Positions 1 through 8,559 of a DNA stretch of 64,000 nt are shown here, piece after piece. The notes below the pieces were generated by a model. That model was not told where the DNA came from. It searched no databases and saw only the letters and a program-made list of their open reading frames with translations. Position numbers and translations under genes: made by a program. The DNA lies in contig NZ_JAIVFQ010000008.1 in the NCBI RefSeq assembly GCF_020829495.1, positions 87,416-151,415 on the forward strand, written 5' to 3'. This DNA is from Nostoc favosum CHAB5714. GTDB taxonomy: Bacteria > Cyanobacteriota > Cyanobacteriia > Cyanobacteriales > Nostocaceae. Numbering within the stretch: position 1 is the stretch's first letter; each line of letters opens with the position of its first letter.

Positions 1-721
1 TATCGCCAGTTGTCTGATTGCGCCAGAAAATGTCACTCTTGCCATTGCCGTCAAAATCAACAATGGTAGGAGTTAGTGCTGGGTCTGTAGTGTCTAGAAC
101 AGTTGCATTCAGAACTGTTGTACCATCCATCTCCCAAATAGCGTTCTCACCAGTTGTAGCATTATGCCAGAAGATATCGGTTTTGCGATCGCCGTTGAAA
201 TCGCCAATCTGAGGATTCCACGCTGCATCAACGCTAGTTAGAGAAGCCGCAGTGCCAACTTTGGTTCCATCCATCAGCACAACGCTATTCTCACCGGTTG
301 TCTTATTGCGTAATAAGAAGTCGGTTTTGCCATCACTGTTGAAATCGGCAATTTTGTAATCATAGGCGGATAGGTCGAAATTACCCAAAGAACCCTGTTC
401 AACAACACTTGTACCATCCATCAAGCGAATGATAATCTCACCGGTTGTAGAATCGACCCAAACTTTGTCCGTTTTGCCATCACCGTTAAAGTCAGGAGTA
501 ATCGCCGCACTGGTTAAGTAAGGATTAGGATTGGGATTTGCTGACACCACCGCAGATGATTGTAGTTGGGAAGAACTCTTACTCCCAGAAAGTGAACCAA
601 GAGAAATTAAAGAATCTAAATTATCAAAATTAGATGCTAATTGGCGTGATTTTTGGAAAGATTCTGATGCCCATCCAGATATATTCAAAGACAAGTCTGA
701 GGAACTTTGACTTTCAAACAT
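1..721 (-). CDS. VCBS/FG-GAP repeat protein, 3' end outside window
   Basis: An open frame runs leftwards from an ATG at 721 and leaves the window without a stop, so about 240 residues are visible. The first ~90 residues are Ser/Asn/Leu-rich with no clear signal peptide. They are followed by repeated units of the form DFNGDGKTD, then W/L, then TTGE, then MDG, spaced about 50 residues apart. The Asp/Asn-rich DxNxDGxxD loops are the calcium-binding signature of VCBS/FG-GAP beta-propeller blades, found in secreted or cell-surface cyanobacterial proteins. Function beyond calcium-dependent surface or adhesion roles cannot be told from here. The start was chosen because it is the first ATG and is preceded by an AT-rich promoter-like region. 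Confidence 0.75.
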   Translation of the reverse strand, partial: MFESQSSSDLSLNISGWASESFQKSRQLASNFDNLDSLISLGSLSGSKSSSQLQSSAVVSANPNPNPYLTSAAITPDFNGDGKTDKVWVDSTTGEIIIRLMDGTSVVEQGSLGNFDLSAYDYKIADFNSDGKTDFLLRNKTTGENSVVLMDGTKVGTAASLTSVDAAWNPQIGDFNGDRKTDIFWHNATTGENAIWEMDGTTVLNATVLDTTDPALTPTIVDFDGNGKSDIFWRNQTTGD

Positions 722-1114
722 GGTGATTTTTTATGACTAGTTGTTATCTTTTTTTAACTTTATTTTGCAGCCTCTTTCTGTAACCAAATAACATTTGACA
801 GGTTTTCAATATTTCTTTATAACTATTTTTTTTTGCTTAATATCAGTCTTTGAACACAAATCTGTATTTGTTTTAAATGATTTATGAAAATTTTTCAAGT
901 GCCATCTAAACAATTAGAAAATATTTTATGTATGTGATGATTTATAAATAAAAATGGGTTATGTTTTTCTGTTTTATTCAAGTTTTGATGACTTGAGTAG
1001 AAAGAAATATTGGCTAAAATAACTTAGATTAGCAACTACCCAGAAGCACCATCTGTGCATTCTCTGGTTGTCAAAAGTGTAAAATAACACAATACTTTCA
1101 TAAATACATCAACT
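722..1114. other. AT-rich divergent intergenic region
   Basis: This is 393 bp between the divergent VCBS-repeat gene and pepP. It is strongly AT-rich and presumably holds both promoters. No ORF, repeat or RNA gene was recognised in it. Confidence 0.4.
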
Positions 1115-2425
1115 ATGCAAACAGAATATCAGCAGCGTCGTGAGCAGTTAATGGCAAAAATTGGTGATGGCACAGCCATTTTTCGCAGTGCGCCAATGGC
1201 AGTGATGCACAACGATGTCGAGTATGTTTATCGCCAAGACAGTGATTTCTTTTACCTGACTGGTTTTAACGAACCACAGGCTGTTGCAGTGTTAGCGCCG
1301 CATCATTCAGAACATCGATTTGTGCTGTTTGTCCAACCGAAGGATCGCGAAAAGGAAGTATGGACTGGTTATCTTTCAGGGGTAGATGCAGCCAAGGAAA
1401 TTTATGGTGCTGATGAAGCGTACCCCATTAGCGAGTTAGATGAAAAGTTGCCACAGTATTTGGAAAAAGCCAGCCGAATTTATTATCACTTAGGACGCGA
1501 TCGCGCCTTCAATGACCAAATCCTAGGACATTACCAAAGTTTACTGCGGACTTATCCTAAGCGCGGTACTGGGCCGATCGCTATTGAAGATACTGGCCCT
1601 GTCCTCAACAGCATGAGACTAATCAAAAGTCAAGCGGAATTGGAACTGATGCGTCAAGCAGTAGCGATCGCCACTGAAGCGCACAATTACGCCCAAGAAA
1701 TCGCCGCACCCGGACGTTATGAGTACGAAATTCAGGCGGAGATGGAACGCATCTTTCGAGTGCGGGGTGGAATGGGGCCAGCTTATCCTTCGATTGTGGC
1801 TTCCGGTGTGAATGCTTGCGTACTGCACTACATTGAAAATAATCGTCAAATGCAGGATGGAGAATTACTGCTAATTGATGCCGGTTGTGCTTACGGTTAT
1901 TACAACTCGGATATTACGCGGACATTTCCTGTTGGGGGTAAATTTACGCCAGAACAAAAGACGTTGTATGAGATTGTATTGGAGGCGCAAAAACAAGCGA
2001 TCGCTCAAGTGCAACCAGGTAATCCCTTCAAATTAGTTCATGATACAGCAGTGCGCGTTCTCACGGAAGGTTTAGTTGAACTTGGCATCCTCAAAGGTGA
2101 AATTGATAAGTTAATTGAAGAAGAAAAATATAAGCCATATTATATGCACCGTACCAGTCATTGGTTAGGGTTGGATGTTCATGATGTGGGCGTTTACCAG
2201 CACGGTGAAGACAAACCGCAAATTTTACAACCAGGCCAAATTCTGACAGTGGAACCGGGATTATATATTGTGCCTGACACCAAACTAGCAGAAGATCAAC
2301 CAGAGACTGATCCTCGATGGATTGGCATTGGTATTCGGATTGAGGATGACGTGTTAGTTACACCTGGTGGACATGAGGTGTTAACTGCGGGAGTTCCCAA
2401 GGCAGTAGATGAAGTGGAAAGATAA
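1115..2425 (+). CDS. pepP: Xaa-Pro aminopeptidase (aminopeptidase P)
   Basis: 436 residues, the usual length for aminopeptidase P, which removes an N-terminal residue preceding proline. The N-terminal AMP_N domain (about residues 1-130) is followed by a pita-bread M24 metallopeptidase domain. The dinuclear metal ligands are visible: LLIDAGCAYG and NSDITRTFP supply the two Asp, HRTSHWLGLDVHDVG the His, and VEPGLYI and GIRIEDD the two Glu. The protein is cytoplasmic with no signal sequence. It is monocistronic, followed immediately by a strong hairpin. All catalytic residues are intact. Confidence 0.95.
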   Translation: MQTEYQQRREQLMAKIGDGTAIFRSAPMAVMHNDVEYVYRQDSDFFYLTGFNEPQAVAVLAPHHSEHRFVLFVQPKDREKEVWTGYLSGVDAAKEIYGADEAYPISELDEKLPQYLEKASRIYYHLGRDRAFNDQILGHYQSLLRTYPKRGTGPIAIEDTGPVLNSMRLIKSQAELELMRQAVAIATEAHNYAQEIAAPGRYEYEIQAEMERIFRVRGGMGPAYPSIVASGVNACVLHYIENNRQMQDGELLLIDAGCAYGYYNSDITRTFPVGGKFTPEQKTLYEIVLEAQKQAIAQVQPGNPFKLVHDTAVRVLTEGLVELGILKGEIDKLIEEEKYKPYYMHRTSHWLGLDVHDVGVYQHGEDKPQILQPGQILTVEPGLYIVPDTKLAEDQPETDPRWIGIGIRIEDDVLVTPGGHEVLTAGVPKAVDEVER

Positions 2426-2430
2426 AAAAT

Positions 2431-2452
2431 GGGGATGGTTTGTACCATCCCC
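2431..2452. terminator. Hairpin after pepP
   Basis: A perfect 9-bp stem, GGGGATGGT/ACCATCCCC, with a TTGT loop starts 5 bp after the pepP stop. On the plus strand it is followed by an A-rich rather than T-rich tract. On the minus strand it is followed by a run of T, so it may act in both directions. Confidence 0.6.
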
Positions 2453-2617
2453 AAACTAAAATTGAGGACAAGCCATCAGAGTCGTTGTCAGAATTCCTAA
2501 GATTTTGTCCCTTTCTTATAGAAATCGCCGAAAAAGATTTAGTTTGCGGTTTAATCTGATTGCTGCTCTCTACAATTACTAGCTTTTTCTCTCCAAAATC
2601 AAATCTTCCTGAGCGAC

Positions 2618-2633
2618 TTTTGCAAGAGGTCTA
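2618..2633. repeat. Solo end of the AGACCTCTTGCA repeat
   Basis: TTTTGCAAGAGGTCTA is identical to the right terminal repeat of the small element at 17739-17860. No matching inverted partner is seen nearby, so this is a solo end or decayed relic. Confidence 0.5.
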
Positions 2634-2669
2634 TTGATTCGGATCTGTCTCTTGTTTCGGGATGAACGC

Positions 2670-2912
2670 AACAAGCAAATGCGTACGCTCAACAAGCAAA
2701 TGCTGTCGCTCAACAAGCAAATGCGTACGCTCAACAAGCAAATGCTGTCGCTCAACAAGCAAATGCGTACGCTCAACAAGCAAATGCTGTCGCTCAACAA
2801 GCAAATGCTGTCGCTCAACAAGCAAATGCGTACGCTCAACAAGCAAATGCGTACGCTCAACAAACAAATGCGTACGCTCAACAAACAAATGCGTACGCTC
2901 AACAAGCAAATA
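2670..2912. repeat. 21-bp tandem repeat array (11 full units)
   Basis: Eleven perfect-length 21-bp units plus a 12-bp partial unit. Each begins AACAAGCAAATG (AACAAACAAATG in units 10 and 11) and ends in one of two variants: a GCGTACGC-containing tail (units 1, 3, 5, 8-11) or a CTGTCGC tail (units 2, 4, 6, 7). The first variant carries the palindrome GCGTACGC. Because 21 is a multiple of three, several frames on both strands stay open and encode 7-residue repeats. None has a convincing start or ribosome binding site, so I treat this as a non-coding minisatellite between pepP and the next gene. Confidence 0.9.
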
Positions 2913-3097
2913 CTTTGCTGAGGCTGAGATTAAAGGCGCTGTACGGCACTGTATCACCCCTCAATCACGCTTAAATGCATAGTATCATCTTGGGAGTAAA
3001 GTGCAGCGATGCTTTCTCTACGAGACGCTACGCGAACGGCGGGCATAGCCAACGCAACTTGCGAAAGCTAAGAAAGTAAGTTTGATGATATTTCAGA
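2913..3097. repeat. Dispersed GC-rich repeat between array and secreted-protein gene
   Basis: Contains a GC-rich segment at about 3006-3060 (ACGAGACGCTACGCGAACG and flanks). Similar wording recurs at about 57200-57225 and, loosely, at 25140-25200, 45340-45420 and 56170-56230. These look like members of an interspersed repeat family. No gene. Confidence 0.4.
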
Positions 3098-3652
3098 TCA
3101 AGAACAGCCTTCAACAAATTCAACTTCCGGTAGTTTACCTGACCGAAACTGAGTAACACGCTTACCATCAGTCTCAAATATTACACGATAGTTCTGGTCA
3201 GATTGGTCTTTTGGGATGAATGTTAGGTAATGTCCACCTTCGACGTATTCATGCGGTGTGACTTTAATTTGTCCTGGATAAAGAGATTTGATTCGTGCTT
3301 CGGTGTCGCCGATTTTTGCACCTTTTAAGGTAGTAATTTTGCCATCTCTCCACACATCTACCCTAGAAATGCGACCTTCTGTAACCATGAACCCAAGATT
3401 TTTAGGTTCCCATTCCGGCTTAACATAGTAGCAATTGTTATTAGGTGAATCGCCAATTAGCTTAGTACCAGCAGCCTTTGCCGCTTGGGAAACAGTCATC
3501 CCAACTCGAACTTGTCCAACACCATTGATGAAAAATTTCGATTGATTTGTCAGTTTTGTCTGTGCTATAACTGTGCCGACAGTTAGAGAAGAAAGAGCAA
3601 CCGTTACGATACCAAGACTCAGTAATTTAGCTTTGCTATTCATTTGCTGCAA
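3098..3652 (-). CDS. Secreted hypothetical protein
   Basis: 184 residues with an N-terminal signal peptide: Lys-containing n-region, hydrophobic LLSLGIVTVALSSLTVGTV, and likely cleavage after VIAQ. The mature part has GQVRVGMTVSQAAKAAG near its start, a motif that resembles the 'xxGMTxxxAxxxxG' opening of SmpA/OmlA-like small periplasmic domains. It also has two widely spaced Cys (NNCYY and the C-terminal EGCS) that could form a disulphide. I do not recognise a named family. A second Met three codons in (MNSKAK) is an alternative start. Likely periplasmic or exported; function unknown. Confidence 0.7.
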   Translation of the reverse strand: MQQMNSKAKLLSLGIVTVALSSLTVGTVIAQTKLTNQSKFFINGVGQVRVGMTVSQAAKAAGTKLIGDSPNNNCYYVKPEWEPKNLGFMVTEGRISRVDVWRDGKITTLKGAKIGDTEARIKSLYPGQIKVTPHEYVEGGHYLTFIPKDQSDQNYRVIFETDGKRVTQFRSGKLPEVEFVEGCS

Positions 3653-4024
3653 ATAAAATTGGGTATATGTTTATATACAATACCTATGTTATCAGTTTCG
3701 GATTTTTAATCTGTTGAATAGTGGAATTGGTTTATTACTTTAATCAAACCAACAAATTAATATTACGATTGAACTTCTGTAAATCCTCTTAATGAAGTTA
3801 TGACTGCCCAATCATTTATTAACGCTTACAGAAACGCAGAAAGCACCAATATTGTAGTTAAGGATTAATGCAAGTTAGAATTTCTGAGCTTATTTCCTCA
3901 CTACAAGTTTTCCCAAATTGGGAAATTGGCCAGCACGGTGGGTAGGAAAGGGCGTTCCAAACACCGATTTTGGAGCAATTGTTCCTAGCAAATTCTTTAA
4001 CCTGACTCAATGTTGCAGTTCGTA
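3653..4024. other. Intergenic region, no convincing gene
   Basis: AT-rich promoter region of the secreted-protein gene, then about 250 bp of mixed composition downstream of the broken hxlR gene. A 22-codon ORF starts at 3799. A longer minus-strand frame (about 3858-4073) overlaps the hxlR tail in another frame and lacks family features. I support neither as a gene. Confidence 0.35.
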
Positions 4025-4542
4025 TTATCCTTTCACTGACGGTTTTATCTTTTCCTGCTCCTGTGCATACCATTTATGGGCGATCGCTTCAAGTTGATCT
4101 AGAACTACTAGGACTTACGCAAAATATCTCTCAAACTCTGATTTCTCCGTGTCGCGCCAGTTGCTTCAAGTCGGGGAACCGCAAGGGCGCACTGGCTTCT
4201 CTGCGCCTCTGCGGTTCGTTATTCCGTAACTCGTGCGTAAGTCCTAACTACAATCAAGTCTTGCGCTCGTTCTGTTAGACCATAAGTAACTTGAGGAGGA
4301 ATCATCGGCTTATAAACGCGGTAAACGACCTCTGCCTCCTCAAGCATTCGTAGCCTCTCAGTTAGGACTTTTGATGATATCCCTTCAAGCTGACGTTTTA
4401 AAGCACCAAACCGAGTAGGGCCTTTGGAGTGCAAAATCCAAAGAATGGTTAGTGTCCAAGGCCCAGTTAGCAAATTTGTTAATACGCCAATGGGACAACT
4501 TGTAGGTTCGTTAAGGGACTTCCAAGTAAAAAAATATTCCAT
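4025..4542 (-). pseudogene. HxlR-family transcriptional regulator interrupted by a MITE
   Basis: The intact 5' part (4542 down to 4252) encodes a winged-helix HxlR protein: CPI near the N-terminus with the effector-sensing Cys typical of the family, then GPWTLTILWIL, RFGALKRQLEGIS, LTERLRMLEE and VTYGLTERAQDL. After ...DLIVV the frame enters the element at 4109-4246 and stops after eight foreign residues at 4219. Removing the element and one copy of the 5-bp repeat ACTAC restores an uninterrupted 124-residue protein. Its tail reads LDQLEAIAHKWYAQEQEK and stops at 4025, a normal HxlR length. The truncated protein keeps the DNA-binding domain but lacks the C-terminal dimerisation helix, so loss or change of function is likely. 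Confidence 0.85.
4109..4246. mobile_element. 138-bp MITE with 12-bp terminal inverted repeats
   Basis: Perfect terminal inverted repeats TAGGACTTACGC (4109-4120) and GCGTAAGTCCTA (4235-4246). They are flanked by the 5-bp direct repeat ACTAC at 4104-4108 and 4247-4251. There is no transposase, so it is non-autonomous. The target duplication is supported independently by the reading frame: excision with one ACTAC restores the hxlR gene. Confidence 0.85.
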
Positions 4543-4583
4543 TGCTATTGTTCACTGTTGACCGTTGACGGTTCACGAGTTTT

Positions 4584-4611
4584 CAGTCAACAGTCAACAG
4601 TCAACAGTCAA
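4584..4611. repeat. 7-bp short tandem repeat (CAGTCAA) x4
   Basis: Four perfect CAGTCAA heptamers, preceded by an imperfect inverted copy (GTTGACCGTTGAC at about 4558-4570). Heptameric short tandem repeats are characteristic of heterocystous cyanobacteria. Confidence 0.8.
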
Positions 4612-4683
4612 CGACTTTAAGTGGAATAATTTATTTTTTGGAGTTCCCTAAATAGAGTCATAAGTAGTTTATCAGGGGTGATT

Positions 4684-4748
4684 TAGTTACTTTAAAGTAC
4701 CTACTTTACATTTTTACTAGGTAACTTATAGTAACTATTGAAGTAACT
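4684..4748. promoter_or_regulatory. GTAACT repeat cluster upstream of hxlR
   Basis: GTAACT occurs at 4721, 4731 and 4743, and in inverted form (AGTTAC) at 4684. All lie about 140-205 bp upstream of the hxlR start in the region shared with the rightward gene at 4959. HxlR regulators often bind short direct or inverted repeats in their own promoter, so this is a candidate operator. It is inferred from motif and position only. Confidence 0.35.
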
Positions 4749-4958
4749 AATCCGTTATAAGTTTGGACAGCCGCTATCGTACCTCTATCAGGATTAAGAG
4801 AATCCTACTATCTGACAAACAAAGCAAGTAACAGTCGTGTGTGATTGACGCAATAATTGGCATCTGTGTTGCTAACGTAACAGTGTGCAATTGCACAGTT
4901 GTTTTTGCGCTTGTTTAGGAACAACCGTTAAAGTTGCATAATCTAGGAGTTCAACTGT

Positions 4959-5234
4959 ATGAAAGCAGTAAAAATTTTCTCAGTAGCTATTGCCAGTGCT
5001 GGATTCTTACTTTTGGCAACCGCCGTCGAAGTCAAGGCTGTTAGCTTAAAATACAATACTAGTATTGGTAGACCTGCTAACCTAGCTCAAGGGGAACTTC
5101 CAGGGACTCCAGGGACGCTTGCTACTCCTCAAGGCGTAGCCGTACAGGAATCAACTGGCAACATCTTTGTCGCTAATGGTCGTGGTATTGATCGCATCGA
5201 TAGTAGAAGACAAATAGCCGTTAAACTAGCGTAG
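4959..5234 (+). CDS. Truncated secreted NHL/beta-propeller-like protein
   Basis: 91 residues with a good ribosome binding site (AGGAG) and a clear signal peptide (KIFSVAIASAGFLLLATA, then VEVKA). The mature part contains PGTLATPQGVAVQ and TGNIFVANGRG, the opening strand pair of an NHL-type propeller blade. It then stops after only one blade, whereas NHL proteins normally carry four to six. The gene is therefore probably the 5' remnant of a longer secreted protein. It is followed by a bidirectional terminator shared with ftsH. Confidence 0.5.
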   Translation: MKAVKIFSVAIASAGFLLLATAVEVKAVSLKYNTSIGRPANLAQGELPGTPGTLATPQGVAVQESTGNIFVANGRGIDRIDSRRQIAVKLA

Positions 5235-5288
5235 CTGTCACTCGTTGTCTGCCAACCCAAAAATGCACTACAAAATTTCACATAAAAA

Positions 5289-5314
5289 ATGAGGATAGTA
5301 CATACCATCCTCAT
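5289..5314. terminator. Bidirectional terminator between the NHL-like fragment and ftsH
   Basis: Stem ATGAGGAT/ATCCTCAT, preceded by a run of A (5284-5288) and followed by TTAATTTTTT, so both converging transcripts end in a T tract after the hairpin. Lies 57 bp beyond the ftsH stop. Confidence 0.75.
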
Positions 5315-5370
5315 TTAATTTTTTACTTCTTTTATCATTCCCAGGCAAAAGACTGGAAATAAGCCAGCTA

Positions 5371-7257
5371 CTATAGTTGCGGTACGTACTGCTGCTTCTC
5401 TGGGACTTCAGCGTACTCAGCCACAATCTGGCGGAATTCTTCGCCGTCAATGGTTTCTTTTTCGATGAGCAGATCGACTAAGCGATCGGTGACAGTGCGA
5501 TGGTCACGGACAATCTTCTTCGCGTTTTCGTAGCATTCTTCCACGATCGCTCGCACTTGTCCATCAATGCGAGAGGCGATAGATTCGGAATACTCAGATC
5601 GGGTTGTCCAGTCACGACCCAAGAACACTTCACCCTGCTGGCTTTCTAACGACAGTGGCCCTAAGTCGGACATCCCAAAACGAGTCACCATTTGCCTTGC
5701 CATTCCCGATAACTGCTGCAAGTCTCCACCAGCGCCAGTTGTGACTTCCGCAGCCCCAAAAATCACTTCCTCAGCAGCGCGACCGCCCAAAGCACCAGTA
5801 ATCCTGGCTTTCAACTGAGAACGAGAAATTAACCCTTGTTCTTCGTTGGGAGTAAACCAAGTCAAACCCTGTGCTTGTCCCCGTGGGATTAAGGTAACTT
5901 TCTGTACTGGGTCATGGTCTTTTAACAAAGTCCCAACCAAAGCGTGTCCAATTTCGTGGTATGCAATTAAGCGCTTGCTCTTGCTATCTACCAAAGGAGT
6001 TCCTTCCATCCCAGCGACTACCCGATCCACCGCGTCATCAATTTCGCGGAGGGTGATAGCTTCTTTGCGTCTTCTGGCAGTCAGAATTGCTGCTTCGTTG
6101 AGTAAGTTGGCTAAGTCAGCACCAGTGAATCCAGGAGTGCGGCGAGCGATCGCATCCAAAGATACACTAGGATCTAATTTCTTGTTCCGCGCATGGACTT
6201 GTAAGATTTCCAAACGTCCTTTGATATCGGGTGCATCGACTGTTACTTGTCGGTCAAAGCGACCAGGACGCAACAAGGCTGAGTCTAGTACATCAGGACG
6301 GTTAGTGGCAGCAATAATAATGATGCCTGTATTACCTTCAAACCCGTCCATTTCGGTGAGCAATTGGTTGAGGGTTTGCTCTCTCTCGTCGTTACCGCCG
6401 CCAATACCAGCACCACGTTGGCGTCCAACTGCGTCGATTTCATCGATGAAGATGATACAGGGGGCGTTGTCTTTGGCTTTCTTAAACAAATCGCGGACGC
6501 GGGATGCACCCACACCAACGAACATTTCCACAAATTCCGAACCGGAAATACTGAAGAAAGGTACGCCTGCTTCACCAGCGATCGCTTTTGCTAGTAAAGT
6601 TTTACCAGTTCCAGGAGGCCCAACTAACAGCACTCCCTTGGGAATCCGTGCGCCTACAGCAGTAAATCTTTCTGGCTGCTTGAGGAAGGTGACGACTTCT
6701 TGCAGTTCTTCTTTAGCTTCTTCAATCCCGGCTACGTCGTCAAATTTTACCCCGGTTTTCGCCTCCATTTGGAAACGCGCCTTGGATTTGCCGAAGTTCA
6801 TTGCTTGACCTGGCCCGCCGGGGAGGTTGCTAGAACGCCGGAACAAAAAGAACAACCCAGTAATCAATAAAACTGGAAATATGAGATTGCCCAATAATCC
6901 CCAAATTGCGCCATCATTCCGCATGGGGTGAGCATCAAAACTAATGTCTTTTTCTTTGAGCTTGCTAATTAACTCAGGAGCGTTAACAGGCAAATCCACA
7001 CGCCACCTTTGGACACGATTTTCGATGTCTGGATCGCGGGCTTCTATAATTGCTGTCCTACCGCCTTCGTACAGATCCACGCTGGTGACGCGATCGCCAT
7101 CCAAGTATTCTAGAAACCGACCATAAGTCATGCGGGTATTGGCTGCATTCTTACTCATGTCAGTAGGAGCGCCTGCAAAGGCCCCTTGCCAGAAGAAAAA
7201 ACCAATTACCAAAGCAGGCAATGTCCAGAGTACTACTACTTTCCAAGAGAATTTCAT
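5371..7257 (-). CDS. ftsH: ATP-dependent zinc metalloprotease FtsH
   Basis: 628 residues, full length for a cyanobacterial FtsH. This membrane-anchored AAA+ protease degrades damaged thylakoid and plasma-membrane proteins, including photosystem II D1. Two transmembrane segments (about residues 6-23 and 119-138) flank a lumenal/periplasmic domain. The AAA module has Walker A GPPGTGKT (213-220), Walker B IIFIDEID and the second-region-of-homology GRFDRQ. The protease zinc site HEIGH is intact in [11 protein letters not shown]. Cyanobacteria carry four FtsH paralogues forming hetero-hexamers; which one this is cannot be decided without alignment. Transcribed alone. Confidence 0.97.
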   Translation of the reverse strand: MKFSWKVVVLWTLPALVIGFFFWQGAFAGAPTDMSKNAANTRMTYGRFLEYLDGDRVTSVDLYEGGRTAIIEARDPDIENRVQRWRVDLPVNAPELISKLKEKDISFDAHPMRNDGAIWGLLGNLIFPVLLITGLFFLFRRSSNLPGGPGQAMNFGKSKARFQMEAKTGVKFDDVAGIEEAKEELQEVVTFLKQPERFTAVGARIPKGVLLVGPPGTGKTLLAKAIAGEAGVPFFSISGSEFVEMFVGVGASRVRDLFKKAKDNAPCIIFIDEIDAVGRQRGAGIGGGNDEREQTLNQLLTEMDGFEGNTGIIIIAATNRPDVLDSALLRPGRFDRQVTVDAPDIKGRLEILQVHARNKKLDPSVSLDAIARRTPGFTGADLANLLNEAAILTARRRKEAITLREIDDAVDRVVAGMEGTPLVDSKSKRLIAYHEIGHALVGTLLKDHDPVQKVTLIPRGQAQGLTWFTPNEEQGLISRSQLKARITGALGGRAAEEVIFGAAEVTTGAGGDLQQLSGMARQMVTRFGMSDLGPLSLESQQGEVFLGRDWTTRSEYSESIASRIDGQVRAIVEECYENAKKIVRDHRTVTDRLVDLLIEKETIDGEEFRQIVAEYAEVPEKQQYVPQL

Positions 7258-7645
7258 CTTAATTTGCCTCTAGATGCCTATACAACTGATCAGCCTCAGC
7301 AACCGAATGTTCATCACTCTGTCACTTTAAGCTGTTAAACGGATGTCTATAAATCCATTTTGTTTAATTTGATCTCTTATATGCACCGCCATACAGCGAT
7401 TGGCGCATTATGGCGATGCCAACAAGAATCTTAATCAAAGTTAACTTAATTTTAATACAATATCGCACGAGAAAAGGGAGCGCAACGGGATGCAAAGACA
7501 CGGATAATTTCTCCAGAATGCTCCTTGTGTCGTTCCAGCCTCTCTCAATCATCATTAGGGGGAGTAGGGAGAGAGAAATAACCAATGCCCAATGCCCAAT
7601 GCCCAATGCCCAATGCCCAATGCCCCATTCCCCATTCCCCATTCC
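7258..7645. repeat. Intergenic region with heptamer array (CCAATGC x6, then CCCATTC x3)
   Basis: The ftsH upstream region is followed by a short-tandem-repeat block at 7582-7644: six CCAATGC heptamers drifting into three CCCATTC units. The block abuts the stop codon of the next gene on the minus strand. The same CCAATGC heptamer recurs at 50444-50492. No gene is visible. Confidence 0.8.
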
Positions 7646-8140
7646 CTATTTAACTTCTGTAATTTTTAGAGTGTAAGGAAGATACTTGTCTTTTTCGTAG
7701 GAACCAATCCAAATTTTGTAAGTTCCAGCCAGCCATTCACCAATAATGCCAGCATTTTTGCCTTCAAAATCGTCATTGCACCAAGTACCACCGGGCCCCT
7801 TGATAATCATGGTGGTGTCTTCAGGACTTTGCACTTGCAGCTTCAGGTAGTCAAATTTACTTGTTAGCGCTAATGTGTGGTCTGGTGTTTCATCAACAAA
7901 TCCGGTGCAAGGGCCAGTGGCTGTTTCACTTCTCCCACCTACTTGACTGCCAGATATTGAACCACCACTCATCCCGCGAACTGTCAGGGGGTCTGGGGAA
8001 AACTGAGGGCCAATGGTGACATCTCCAAATATCGTTGGCGCTTCCTGAGCATCAACGGCAGTATTAACTGCCGATGTGATGAACAGCGTAACTATCATGA
8101 ACGATAATCTCATCCCTCTATTGAGCGCTTTTGTTGGCAT
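7646..8140 (-). CDS. Secreted protein with PPC-like beta-sandwich
   Basis: 164 residues with a signal peptide (MRLSFMIVTLFITSAVNTAV, cleavage near VDAQ). The Met at residue 10 is an equally good start. The mature protein has TGPCTGFVDETPDHTLAL, FDYLKLQVQSPEDTTMII, GGTWCNDDFEGKN and WLAGTYKIWIGSYE. This pattern of alternating strands ending in 'GTYxIWIGSY' is typical of the pre-peptidase C-terminal (PPC) fold of exported bacterial proteins, with a likely disulphide between the two Cys. No catalytic motif is visible. Exported; function unknown. Confidence 0.7.
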   Translation of the reverse strand: MPTKALNRGMRLSFMIVTLFITSAVNTAVDAQEAPTIFGDVTIGPQFSPDPLTVRGMSGGSISGSQVGGRSETATGPCTGFVDETPDHTLALTSKFDYLKLQVQSPEDTTMIIKGPGGTWCNDDFEGKNAGIIGEWLAGTYKIWIGSYEKDKYLPYTLKITEVK

Positions 8141-8271
8141 TGTAATTACGTTCGCTTCTAAGTGTTTTTGAAGACATGAATTTTACACACCAAGTTCCCA
8201 ACGTGAGGATAATTGACTACCTATTTTAGATTTGAAATTGGGGATAATTCATTAGTAGTTATTGACATCCT

Positions 8272-8293
8272 CACCGCCCTAAAAGGGACGGTG
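8272..8293 (-). other. Right-end hairpin of an IS200/IS605-type element
   Basis: CACCGCCCT/AGGGACGGTG forms a GC-rich hairpin with one bulge just beyond the TnpB-like tail, in the TTGACATCCTCACC context often found at the right end of cyanobacterial TnpB elements. In active elements this end also forms the 3' part of the guide RNA. Confidence 0.5.
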
Positions 8294-8298
8294 ATTCT

Positions 8299-8559
8299 CT
8301 AGCAATCAAACAACCGTAGTTGTTCGTATTCTAGCCGGGTTGACAGTTCATCGGGAATAGCCGAAATTTCGGTCTTACACTCCCTCCGTGTCCGTTTAGA
8401 GTCGTGGATATGCCCTACCCCGACTTTTTCTATATTTTTTGCGGCGTTGCCATCTCGACAATGATGAGAGTTGCAATTTATGCAAACTATCTCCCTTACC
8501 GACAAATCAAGCTTGCCCCATTGGTAGCCACAATTTGTCGCCAATTGATACTTCTCCAT
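8299..8559 (-). pseudogene. tnpB: TnpB (IS605 OrfB) C-terminal remnant
   Basis: About 86 codons match the C-terminal zinc-ribbon and last RuvC part of TnpB: NCGYQWGKLDLS, REIVCINCNSHH, RDGNAAKNIEKVGVG, then HDSKRTRRE. In canonical proteins the first Cys pair is CxxC and the RuvC motif is DRDxNAA. Here the first Cys pair is incomplete and the leading Asp is replaced (CRDGNAA), so the nuclease would be dead even if expressed. Upstream frames contain many stops and no recognisable N-terminal half. The downstream hairpin marks the element end. Confidence 0.75.

Noticed and set aside
2579..2982. Four overlapping open frames of about 100 codons on both strands
   Set aside because: They exist only because the 21-bp unit is a multiple of three; there is no ribosome binding site, no conserved start, and both strands are equally open.
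3858..4073. 71-codon minus-strand frame
   Set aside because: Overlaps the displaced tail of the hxlR gene in another frame and has no family features.
5846..6808. 320-codon frame opposite ftsH
   Set aside because: Entirely antisense to the conserved AAA domain of ftsH; Ser/Pro-rich shadow translation.
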